64,000 nt of DNA, taken from Thiocapsa bogorovii. GTDB taxonomy: Bacteria; Pseudomonadota; Gammaproteobacteria; Chromatiales; Chromatiaceae. Below, in pieces: positions 28,405-36,332 of the stretch; the stretch's first letter is position 1; every line of letters starts with the position of its first letter. The notes beneath the pieces were generated by a model, which ran no database searches, was not told the DNA's origin, and saw only the letters and a list, made by a program, of their open reading frames with translations. Position numbers and translations under genes: made by a program. Where the stretch lies: assembly GCF_021228795.1 (NCBI RefSeq), contig NZ_CP089309.1, positions 2,728,001 through 2,792,000 on the forward strand, read 5' to 3'.

Positions 28405-28812
28405 CTTATCACTCGACGCTGCGCTGCGCGTCGCGGCGCATGATCGCGCCGGACTGGGGGGCTGCTGCGCCAGCATACTCGGCAACCCAATCTCTGGTCT
28501 GTCGAACATTGCTGCCTATGGCAATCGAAGGACTGATGTCTCTTGCTGGACGGGCCCTTCCCCCCAAACCCCTCGTAGCCAGCGAGCGCTCATGGGCTGA
28601 CTGACCGCTCGCGTCGAAGGGGCAGGTGTCTGCTCCGCGTCGGCAAAAGACTATCGCGGCGCAGCAATTGGTGCACCTTTGCATTGGCGGTGGGTTTCGC
28701 CTCCGGTCGGCTAAACTGAGACGGATCAGTCGATTCGGGTGCGAACAAAGGTCATAGCGAAGCGCTATGGCTACAGCAGCGCAACCGGTCTCTTGGGACC
28801 GGCCCGGAGATG
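28405..28812. other. Non-coding stretch with small hairpins
   Basis: About 400 bases without a supported gene. Two short palindromes are visible near the right end: CATAGCG-AAG-CGCTATG around 28753-28769 and CCGGTC-TCTTGG-GACCGG around 28786-28803. No function assigned. Confidence 0.4.
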
Positions 28813-29001
28813 TTAGCTAACGACCGGCTCAAACGGTTTGGCTCCAGGGACGAAGACCACGCTCACGCTTAGTTGATGGGAGCTGTAGACGGTCGTGCGC
28901 AGAAGCACGCCCTTTTTCTTGACGATCGCCTGCTCGGTCATGGTGCGGATTTTGGTCGTGTCGTCGTAGATGTCCTCGATCTCTTCGTACTCTAGCTTCA
29001 T
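28813..29001 (-). CDS. Small protein of unknown function
   Basis: 62 residues from the ATG at 29001 with GAGG 7 bases upstream. The sequence is well-formed for a small alpha/beta protein (EYEEIEDIYDDTTKIRTMTEQAIVKKKGVLL, then a beta-like TTVYSS and SVSVVFVPG). No family recognised. It lies about 45 bases outside the left end of the ISAzo13-type element and is transcribed in the same direction as that transposase. Confidence 0.45.
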   Translation of the reverse strand: MKLEYEEIEDIYDDTTKIRTMTEQAIVKKKGVLLRTTVYSSHQLSVSVVFVPGAKPFEPVVS

Positions 29002-29046
29002 GGTGCACCTCGATACTCGGACGGAGTACGCACAACTTTAGCCCGT

Positions 29047-30470
29047 CAGTAAGCGTTCAAAAACAAGTTAAACATGTCAACAGGCGAGCCCATTCGGATC
29101 GACGAGGTAGTTCCATTGTCCGTTCACGCGGTCATGGCGAATGAACCGATCCTTGACGTCGCGGAACGTGTCGGAGCACGTGCGCCCGATCTCGTAAGTT
29201 GCATCGAGAATACGCGCGGTCACGCTCAGTCCCGTTTGGGTGCGTGTCTGCTCGACGGTGCGCAGAGCCGTCTGCGGGCAGTCGAGCATGACCCCGCTCC
29301 AGGTGCGCTCGACCTGGCTGAACAGGCGGTGTTCGATGGGGTTCCACGTGGAGGTGTAAGGAGGATAGTGGGCGATGCGCAGACGCACGCCCAAGCGTGT
29401 GGCCAGATCGATCAGATCCTCCTTGAAGCGCAGCGAGCGCGCGGCATTGGCACCGCCGCAGTCGCACAGCAACACCAGCTCGGTCGCGTTGGGGTACATC
29501 GCCCGGAACAGCACCGTCTAGGCCAAGGCGATGGCGTCGCAGACGAAGGCGCTGGTCTCGCGCGAGGTCCCGAGCGTGATGAAGCCGACGTTGGCGCGCA
29601 CGTCGTAGACCCCGTGCGGCACCAGCACGCCGTCGGCGAGGTGGCGGAAGTCGTGATCGAAGACCGTTTGCGGTGCGGTGCTGTAAGACTGTCCCGGCCG
29701 ATGCAGGGTGCCGAGCAACTCCTTCTTCTTGGTGTCGATACTGAACACCGGAATGCCGCGCCGACGCGCCAGGCGGCGCAGCGCGGCGATGTGGCGGAAC
29801 TGCTCCTCGCGCGCCGTCGGATCGACCACGCCGGTGATCAACTCCTTGCGCAGCGCACGGCGGCGAAAGCCGGCCCGATCCAGCAATGCGGCGGCCGTGT
29901 TGCGACTGATCTCGAACCCTCGTTCGAGCAGGTGATGGGCCAACTGCAGTGGTTTCAGATCGGTCCAGCGCACCCGTTCGTCGGTCGGACTGCCGGCACT
30001 GTGGGTCTCGAGCACCTCGTGCAGCGTCGATTCCAGCAACGGCTTGCGTTCGGTGATCGGCGGGCGACCGCCGCCGCGACGGCGCACCCGCTTGGCATCG
30101 CCGCTCGGGCGCTGCGGATGGTCCGGGTCGTCCTCGCGCAACCGCTCCAACTCGCGAATCCCGGTGTAGAGCGTGCGTCGACTCATCCCGAGCACGCGCG
30201 CCACGTAGGCGATGCCGCCGAAACCGATCTTCAGCGCCTCGATCGCCGCGTAGCGGCGGCGATGGTCCTCGTCCAAGGTGCGCGAGAACATCCGCATCGT
30301 CTCCTCATGCGCTGCGGCATAGCCCGGAAATTCGTTCATAGAGCGACCACTCCCGTTCGGATCGTCGGGAGCGATGCTCGCAGCAGGTTGATGCTTTTTC
30401 AGGTCGGTAACGCTTTTTTATACAAAAAGCATGAGATAAACTGCTTTACTTGTTAATGAATCGTTACTAA
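29047..30470 (-). mobile_element. ISAzo13-family insertion sequence
   Basis: About 1.42 kb. The ends are imperfect inverted repeats of about 26 bp: CAGTAAGCGTTCAAAAACAA at 29047 and the related TTACTTGTTAATGAATCGTT near the right end at 30446-30465. It encloses one transposase gene that carries a single amber codon. No clear target duplication was identified. The IS1380-like element begins 10 bases to its right. Confidence 0.7.
29077..30339 (-). pseudogene. ISAzo13-family transposase interrupted by one in-frame TAG
   Basis: 421 codons. The N-terminal 273 residues include a helix-turn-helix (IAYVARVLGMSRRTLYTGI), an RRRGGGRPP hinge and the first catalytic Asp in FSIDTKKKELLG. Then comes a TAG at 29518-29520, and the same frame continues with LVLLCDCGGANAARS (second Asp) and TSTWNPIEHRLFSQV (Glu). 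Homologues have Trp near this point, so TGG to TAG is the simplest explanation. Everything else looks intact, so this is a recent single-base inactivation. Confidence 0.85.
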
Positions 30471-30480
30471 GCCCTTTGAC

Positions 30481-32168
30481 CCTAAAAAGAGCAGTTAAAC
30501 CTTGCCTCGAGTGATCCAAGCGGCTGAAATATCGGCGCAAGGAGGTCCCGATGAGCAATCCGATCCCTCACCCGCAGGGTGAACCCGAAACCACTGCGCT
30601 GGTGCCGCATGCCGGCCCGGTTGCGGTGGACACCTTTGGCGGCCGCGTCCACGTCGAGTGGGATGCGCAGGCGGCGGTCACCCCGCTGGGGCAGCTGCCG
30701 TTCTTCACCGAGTTTCTGCGCCTGGGCGGGCGCTTCGATGCCTGGGTCGAGAGCTGCCCGCTGAAGCTGACCAGCCCGAACGCCCCGAGCACGCGCGACG
30801 TGCTCGGTACCGCCATCCTGGCGGTGCTGTCCGGGCATCAGCGCTATGCCCACATCAGTGCCCTGCGCGGCGACACCATCAACGCCGCCCTGCTGGGCAT
30901 GGAGGCGGTGGTCAGCGAGGACTCGGTGCGCCGCAACCTCGGCAAGCTCGATGAAGCCGACGGGGTGGCCTGGTTGCAGAACCATCTGGACGCCTGCGTG
31001 GCCCCGGTGCCGGGCGTGCCCTGGATTCTCGATACCGACGTGACGGTCAAGCCGCTCTACGGACATCAAAAGGGTGCGCTCAAGGGCCACAACCCGCACA
31101 AGCCGGGTCGGCCCTCGCACACCTACCACACCTATTTCGTCGCCGGTCTGCGTCTGATCCTGGACGTGGAGGTGCTGGCCGGCAATCAAACCGCGTCGAA
31201 ATACAGCGCGCCGGGGCTGTGGGAGTTGCTCGCGCGCCTGCCGCGGGCGCACTGGCCGCTGTGCATTCGCGGCGACCGCGATTGGGGCACCCAAGCCAAC
31301 ATGGCACGGGCCGAGCAGGAGGGGATCCCCTATCTGTTCAAGCTGCGCATGACCTCCAAGGTCAAACACACCGTCGAGCGCCTGATGCGCGACGCCGAGT
31401 GGCGCGATGCCGGTCAAGGCTGGCAGGGGGCCGAGACGACCCTGCGTCTGTCGGGCTGGAGCCGTGCCCGGCGCGCCGTCGTGCTGCGCCGGCGCATCAA
31501 GGCCGACCTGGCCGTCGTCGAGCAGGGTGATCCCGAGCAGCTGCGCCTGAGCTTCGCCGAGTTCACCGACCAGACGATCCTCTACGAGTACGCCGTGCTG
31601 GTGACCTCGCTGCCCCATGAGATCCTGAGCGTGGCGCAACTCTATCGCGATCGCGCCGACGCGGAGAATCCCTTCGACGAGCTCAAGAACCATTGGGGCT
31701 GGGGCGGCTTCACCACCCGCGACATCAAGCGCTGCCGCTTCATGGCGCGCATCACCGCCTTGACCTACAACTGGTGGAGCCTGTTCGTGCGCCTGGCCGA
31801 CCCGACTCGGCACACCGAGGCGATCACCAGCCGCCCGCTGCTGCTCAGCGCACCGGCACGACTGACCCGTCACGGCGGGCAGAGGCGCCTGACCATCAGC
31901 CATCCCCATGCCGAAGCCGGGTGGGTGGAGGCGACCTGCCGCGAGATCGCGGCCTTCTTCAACACCCCGCGCCGAACTGCGGAGCAGTTGAGTCCCCTGC
32001 AACGCTGGTACCGGATGCTCTCGCGTGCGCTGGTGAAGTACCTCAACGGCCGCCAATTGCAGCCGCCGGCGGTGTTACCGGCGCCGGCGTAGCCGCCGAA
32101 CCGCCGGTATGTGTACTCGCCCGCGGGCCGAAAACGCTCCGCGACGGGCGCTAACTGCTCTTTTTAGG
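30481..32168 (+). mobile_element. IS1380-like insertion sequence, copy 1
   Basis: 1688 bp with perfect 17-bp inverted ends, CCTAAAAAGAGCAGTTA at 30481-30497 and its complement at 32152-32168. Both sides are flanked by TTGAC (30476-30480 and 32169-32173), a 5-bp target duplication. It carries one full-length transposase. A second copy of identical length lies at 58175-59862 in the opposite orientation. Confidence 0.92.
30551..32092 (+). CDS. IS1380-like DDE transposase (copy 1)
   Basis: 513 residues, with an AAGGAGG just upstream of the ATG. RNase H-type DDE transposase: the first catalytic Asp in WILDTDVTVKPLYGHQ, a second in CIRGDRDWGTQ, and the YRDRADAENPFDELKNHWGWGG block with the catalytic Glu, typical of the IS4/IS1380 superfamily. 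The gene is uninterrupted. It differs from the copy at 58251-59792 by only about 15 residues, so both may be active. Confidence 0.88.
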   Translation: MSNPIPHPQGEPETTALVPHAGPVAVDTFGGRVHVEWDAQAAVTPLGQLPFFTEFLRLGGRFDAWVESCPLKLTSPNAPSTRDVLGTAILAVLSGHQRYAHISALRGDTINAALLGMEAVVSEDSVRRNLGKLDEADGVAWLQNHLDACVAPVPGVPWILDTDVTVKPLYGHQKGALKGHNPHKPGRPSHTYHTYFVAGLRLILDVEVLAGNQTASKYSAPGLWELLARLPRAHWPLCIRGDRDWGTQANMARAEQEGIPYLFKLRMTSKVKHTVERLMRDAEWRDAGQGWQGAETTLRLSGWSRARRAVVLRRRIKADLAVVEQGDPEQLRLSFAEFTDQTILYEYAVLVTSLPHEILSVAQLYRDRADAENPFDELKNHWGWGGFTTRDIKRCRFMARITALTYNWWSLFVRLADPTRHTEAITSRPLLLSAPARLTRHGGQRRLTISHPHAEAGWVEATCREIAAFFNTPRRTAEQLSPLQRWYRMLSRALVKYLNGRQLQPPAVLPAPA

Positions 32169-32367
32169 TTGACTTTCACGGTAGACTCGCTGCGTCTTCA
32201 CGCTCGGCTGACGTGGTCCGGTCCATGGCCTCGGCTTCCCCCGCAACGTGTGCGAGGAATATAGCACAACCCTCATGTGCAGCTAGCGATGCGCCGAGAG
32301 CTTCGCAGGATCTCGGGAACCCCTGCGCTCCCTGCTCCTCGAACCGCTCTTGGATCCATGACAAGCC

Positions 32368-33057
32368 ATGTCCGTGCCCATGCCCTACCTTATCGTTCTG
32401 CTGCTTCTCACCGCCTCCTCTTGGGTCTTCGCCGAGACCCCGGCGGTCGACCCGGAGATCAACGCCTACTACCGAGATGCCGATTACGCCCGCTGGAAGA
32501 GCATCTTCGAGAGCCCCGGTCGGGAGGTCTTCGATCGACGGGGCGAGATCCTCAAGGTGCTGGAGATCCGACCGGGCATGCGGATCGCCGATGTCGGGGC
32601 CGGAACAGGGCTCTATACGATGCTCTTTGCCGAGGGCGTCGAACCGAGCGGGAAGGTCTATGCCGTGGATATCTCGAAGAGTTTCCTGGAGGCGATCGGG
32701 CAGCGTGCCCAAGAGGCGGGTCTCGACACTGTCATCACGGTGCTGAACGAACAGACGAGCACGGAACTGCCGCCCGGGAGCGTGGATTTAGTGTTCATGG
32801 CCGACACCTATCATCACTTCGAGTACCCGCGGGCCATGCTCGACTCGATCCGCGCGGCACTGATGCCCGGCGGAATACTGGCGATCATCGATTTCAGACG
32901 CGAGCCGGGGGTCAGCAATCGCTGGATCCTCGGGCACGTGAGGGCAGGGCGGGAGGAGGTGATTCGGGAGGTCGAGCAGGCCGGTTTCAAGCTGATCGAC
33001 GAGCCGATCAGGCTGCGCGAGAACTATTTCGTGCGTTTTCGAAAGATTGACGCCTGA
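32368..33057 (+). CDS. SAM-dependent methyltransferase with a signal peptide
   Basis: 229 residues. Residues 1-22 form a signal peptide (YLIVLLLLTASSWVFAE), followed by DPEINAYYRDADYARWKSIFESPGREVFDRRGEIL and a class I methyltransferase core: MRIADVGAGTGLYTMLFA (motif I), GKVYAVDIS, DLVFMADTYHHFEYP and MPGGILAIIDFRR. The C-terminus (EVEQAGFKLIDEPIRLRENYFVRFRK) is intact. A methyltransferase directed to the periplasm is odd because SAM is cytosolic; the protein may stay as an anchored enzyme or bind another ligand. The IS1380-like element ends about 200 bases upstream. Confidence 0.82.
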   Translation: MSVPMPYLIVLLLLTASSWVFAETPAVDPEINAYYRDADYARWKSIFESPGREVFDRRGEILKVLEIRPGMRIADVGAGTGLYTMLFAEGVEPSGKVYAVDISKSFLEAIGQRAQEAGLDTVITVLNEQTSTELPPGSVDLVFMADTYHHFEYPRAMLDSIRAALMPGGILAIIDFRREPGVSNRWILGHVRAGREEVIREVEQAGFKLIDEPIRLRENYFVRFRKIDA

Positions 33058-33179
33058 CGGCCTTCACCTGTCCGATTCCACACTCTCTGCAACTTCAGAT
33101 GCTTCAATAGGGGATAGCGGTGAGCGGGTCACCCCGAGACTGGCGCCGACCTTCACCCGATCGCACCACGGAGGTATCC

Positions 33180-33821
33180 ATGAAGACGACGATGCGTAGA
33201 TCCATCCTGGCACTGACGGTCGCGGCGGCCTTCGCCGCACCCTTGGCCGTCGCCCAGCAACCCCCGCCGCCGCGCGGCCCGATGACCTTCTCGGCGTTCG
33301 ATCTCGACGGAGACGGGATCGTAATCGAGCAGGAGTTCGACACCGCGCGGGCTCAACGCATGGCCGAGCGTGCGGCGCAGGGTGCGCCGATGCGCGGGGC
33401 GGCCAACGCGCCGGCGTTCTCGGACTTTGACCTGAACGGGGACGGACAGATGACAACGGAGGAATTCGCAACGGTTCAGCAATCCCGCATGCAGGGGCGG
33501 CCCGGCGGGGGTATGGGACCGGGCGGCGGTATGGGACCTGGCGCAGGGATGGGGATGGGACCCGGCGCGGGCATGGGGCGCAACATGCCGTCCTTCGCCG
33601 AATTCGACTTGAACAGCGACGGCGCGTTGACGGAGCAGGAGTTTTACGAGGCGCGGGCCAATCGCATCGCGGAGCGCTCGCAGCAGGGCTATCCGATGCG
33701 AAACCTCGCGAACGCGCCGTCATTCGAGGTGATCGATCTGAACGGCGACGGGCAAATCACACCCGATGAGTTCTCGGCCGGTCAGGCGCAGCATCGCCAA
33801 CAGGGTATGCGGACGCCCTGA
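33180..33821 (+). CDS. Secreted EF-hand calcium-binding protein
   Basis: 213 residues from the ATG at 33180, preceded by GGAGG. Signal peptide about 1-27 (LTVAAAFAAPLAVAQ). Four EF-hand loops are visible: DLDGDGIVIEQE, DLNGDGQMTTEE, DLNSDGALTEQE and DLNGDGQITPDE, arranged as two pairs separated by a Gly/Met/Pro-rich linker with repeated GGGMGPG units (about 122-150). Each loop keeps the acidic residues at positions 1, 3, 5 and 12. Likely a periplasmic Ca2+-binding protein; partner unknown. Confidence 0.88.
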   Translation: MKTTMRRSILALTVAAAFAAPLAVAQQPPPPRGPMTFSAFDLDGDGIVIEQEFDTARAQRMAERAAQGAPMRGAANAPAFSDFDLNGDGQMTTEEFATVQQSRMQGRPGGGMGPGGGMGPGAGMGMGPGAGMGRNMPSFAEFDLNSDGALTEQEFYEARANRIAERSQQGYPMRNLANAPSFEVIDLNGDGQITPDEFSAGQAQHRQQGMRTP

Positions 33822-33839
33822 GTCGGGATCGGATCGCCC

Positions 33840-35096
33840 TCAATATCGGTCGGGGAAGAGTCCGGGCATCCAGCGGGGTGCGAGGGCGGCGGGGAATGCC
33901 AGTTTCAGGGGCGCGCGGGTGCTTTCTGAAGCGAGGACCCCACGGTCCAGCAGCGCCGCGGTGACCCGGCGCGCCTGGCGGTTTCCGACGCCGAGGAGGC
34001 CCGCGACATCGCCGCGGGATAGCGCGCCTCGGTAGAGGACGGATTCCAACAGGGTCCCGGAATGTGCGGGCAGGCGTTCGGCACGCATCTCGTCTTCCGC
34101 CCAAGCCCGGATGCGTTGCCGAAGTCGCTCCGGCTGAACCAAGCCCTCCATGAAATCGACCTGGTCGATGCAGATCCGCAGGAAGAAGGCGGTAAAGTCG
34201 ACGAGGGCTTCCTCGCTGAGATGTCCGCGCCCGTCGAGATCGTTGCGGCGCGGACGATTGCAGTTGGCGAGCAGTGACGTGTAGGTGGTTTCGTTGCGGG
34301 CCAACCCACGGGCAACGGACCTGAGACCGCCGGTCTCCAGGGTTCGGCGCAGAACGGCGTAGGACATCAGGCGTGCAACCCGACCGTTCCCGTCCAGGAA
34401 CGGGTGTATCCACAAGAGTCTATGGTGCGCCGTCGCTGCGGCCAGGATGGCGCCCGTCGTTCCCCGGTTGGCGTAGGTGTCCTCGAACCGGGCGAGGAAG
34501 CGGGGAACGGCGCCCGGACTCACGGCGATATGGCGGCCGACACGTACGTCCCGAGTGCGCAACGCGCCCGGCACGACCCGCATGCGTGCCTTGGTCTCGG
34601 GCTCAATGACCCAAAGGAGCTCATCCGGAAGCCGCTCGCCGAAACGCTTGCTCAGCTCGCACAACCCGGCGACCGTGAAGGCACGATCATCGAGCCCGCC
34701 CGCGTCGATCCATGCCTGCACGGCGATATGGGCTTGCGCTTCGAGCTGAAGGTTGCTTTTCTCCGGATCGCCGCTGTAGTCGCCCTTGAGCGCGCGCTCG
34801 ATGTCGACCGGATGGGTGTCGTGCCCCTCGATCAGGTTGCTGTAGTAGCAGTTCATCGACCGCACCAGATCGGCCAACGCGCTGACGATGCCGGACGGTA
34901 GGCTCCGTCGCAGGCCTGCCGACTTCGCTGCCAGCTCGATGGCCAGGTCGGTCAAAGCGGCGCGTTGCCTCGCACCTTCGCCGATGAGAAGGGGCTCCAT
35001 CAGCGCAACGGATTCCCGGCGGTCTACGGCCGGCTCCGCGTCGGCCCTCATGTCCGCTGGGATGTCCGCTTTCCGTTCCGGTGGCTTGACTGTCAT
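33840..35096 (-). CDS. Fic family protein (probable AMPylase) with its own inhibitory motif
   Basis: 418 residues. The Fic core motif HPFLDGNGRVAR (about 231-242) carries catalytic His, acidic residue and anion-binding GNGR. Upstream, YYSNLIEGH (about 84-92) is the N-terminal [ST]xxxE[GN] inhibitory helix of class II Fic proteins, whose Glu blocks productive ATP binding. A C-terminal winged-helix-like region (LSRGDVAGLLGVGNRQARRVTAALL) is typical of the Fic/DUF4172-type architecture. It transfers AMP to a protein Ser/Thr/Tyr; target unknown. No antitoxin gene is adjacent, consistent with self-inhibition. Confidence 0.9.
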   Translation of the reverse strand: MTVKPPERKADIPADMRADAEPAVDRRESVALMEPLLIGEGARQRAALTDLAIELAAKSAGLRRSLPSGIVSALADLVRSMNCYYSNLIEGHDTHPVDIERALKGDYSGDPEKSNLQLEAQAHIAVQAWIDAGGLDDRAFTVAGLCELSKRFGERLPDELLWVIEPETKARMRVVPGALRTRDVRVGRHIAVSPGAVPRFLARFEDTYANRGTTGAILAAATAHHRLLWIHPFLDGNGRVARLMSYAVLRRTLETGGLRSVARGLARNETTYTSLLANCNRPRRNDLDGRGHLSEEALVDFTAFFLRICIDQVDFMEGLVQPERLRQRIRAWAEDEMRAERLPAHSGTLLESVLYRGALSRGDVAGLLGVGNRQARRVTAALLDRGVLASESTRAPLKLAFPAALAPRWMPGLFPDRY

Positions 35097-35207
35097 TTCA
35101 TCATCTTATCATTGGGTTGAGGCGTCTCGTACGGTCCTCGTGACGTCGGCAGCGTCCGGTTTGAAGGCCGCATCCGGGAGAACAGACCGCTGTACAACCC
35201 CGGAGGC

Positions 35208-36287
35208 TTATCGCCCGGACCACTCCTCGAGGATGGCGACGATGTGCGGGATGGCTTCCGGCTCCGGGTCGCTCGGGAACAGGCGCGCGAGCATCCCGCG
35301 ATGCGAGGCGCGCACGAGGAGAGGCGGGGGCGCGCCCGGGAACCGCAGCGAGGGGAGAGGGACGACACCGTCGCCAAGGCCCTCGCCGAGGCTCGACCAC
35401 CAGTCTTCGAGCACCTCTGCGATATCGGGGGCGACATCGCGGGCGAGATCGGTCGATCCCAACTCGGCGGGGATGGCTTCAAGACTGGCGACCATCAACT
35501 CGGGCGGCTCGGTCAGTAAACCGCCGATCAGACGAACAGGGATGGACTCGGGCCAGGGCCGCGCGTTCAGATCGTCCAGAAAGGCGCTGCCGGGGCGCAG
35601 GTCGATCTTGGCCTCGCCGGTGCCGTCGCGCAGCCCGGCGAAGAGCGAAAAGCGCCGCTCCGGACCGGCGGCCAGATGGTCGCGCAGCTCCAGCCAGATC
35701 CGCAGACGCGCCCACTCCGAGCCCTGGTTGGGTGTGCCGACCAGGATGACGCCGCGCACGGCGGCACCCTCGACCCGTGCGGGGGCGCCGACCGGGCTGC
35801 GCCAGCGGGTAACGAAATCGCGGATGATCAGACCGCCCATGCTGTGCCCGATCAAGACGACCGGACGATCCGAGGGAAGCTCGGGCCAATGCGCGGCGAG
35901 GAGATCTGTACTGCGGTCGACACCTTGGTCGTTGGGATAGCGGAACTCCCAGACCTCGAAACCGTTCGCGCCGAGCACGGGGATGAGGTCGTCCCAGATG
36001 TCGCCCGGCTCGTCGAGTCCGTGGACAAGCAGGATCCGGGGCGGGACGGGCTCCGACCCGTCCTGGATGACCTGGATGCGCGGAATGAGACCATGCCAGC
36101 CGTCCACCGGCGCCATCGCCTGCGGAAACCAGGCATCGAGCCGGTCATGGACGAGCACCCGTAGACGCCGCTCCTCGCGCGGATGCCCCTCGGCCCACCA
36201 GGTCCAGGCCGCGACCGCAAGCAGGAGAGCGATCGGGATCAGGAACAGCACCGAACGACGGCGGAACCGCACGGATTTCGCATTCAT
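35208..36287 (-). CDS. Membrane-anchored alpha/beta hydrolase (lipase/esterase-like)
   Basis: 359 residues. An N-terminal anchor or uncleaved signal (about 9-30, SVLFLIPIALLLAVAAWTWW) is followed by an alpha/beta hydrolase fold: ILLVHGLDEPGDIWDDL (oxyanion region), the nucleophile elbow VVLIGHSMGGLI (Ser near residue 148), then GVILVGTPNQGSEWA, and a likely catalytic His in VRASHRGML near the C-terminus. This resembles PGAP1/LipA-type lipases. Predicted periplasmic face; substrate unknown. Divergent from speA. Confidence 0.85.
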   Translation of the reverse strand: MNAKSVRFRRRSVLFLIPIALLLAVAAWTWWAEGHPREERRLRVLVHDRLDAWFPQAMAPVDGWHGLIPRIQVIQDGSEPVPPRILLVHGLDEPGDIWDDLIPVLGANGFEVWEFRYPNDQGVDRSTDLLAAHWPELPSDRPVVLIGHSMGGLIIRDFVTRWRSPVGAPARVEGAAVRGVILVGTPNQGSEWARLRIWLELRDHLAAGPERRFSLFAGLRDGTGEAKIDLRPGSAFLDDLNARPWPESIPVRLIGGLLTEPPELMVASLEAIPAELGSTDLARDVAPDIAEVLEDWWSSLGEGLGDGVVPLPSLRFPGAPPPLLVRASHRGMLARLFPSDPEPEAIPHIVAILEEWSGR

Positions 36288-36332
36288 GCCTTACCATCCT
36301 CCCATCGACATCGCTGCAAGAGACCCGTCGCA

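Noticed and set aside
29074-30456. 460-residue plus-strand frame across the ISAzo13 element
   Set aside because: Antisense shadow of the transposase; composition is the mirrored Arg/Gln/His-rich type seen opposite real genes.
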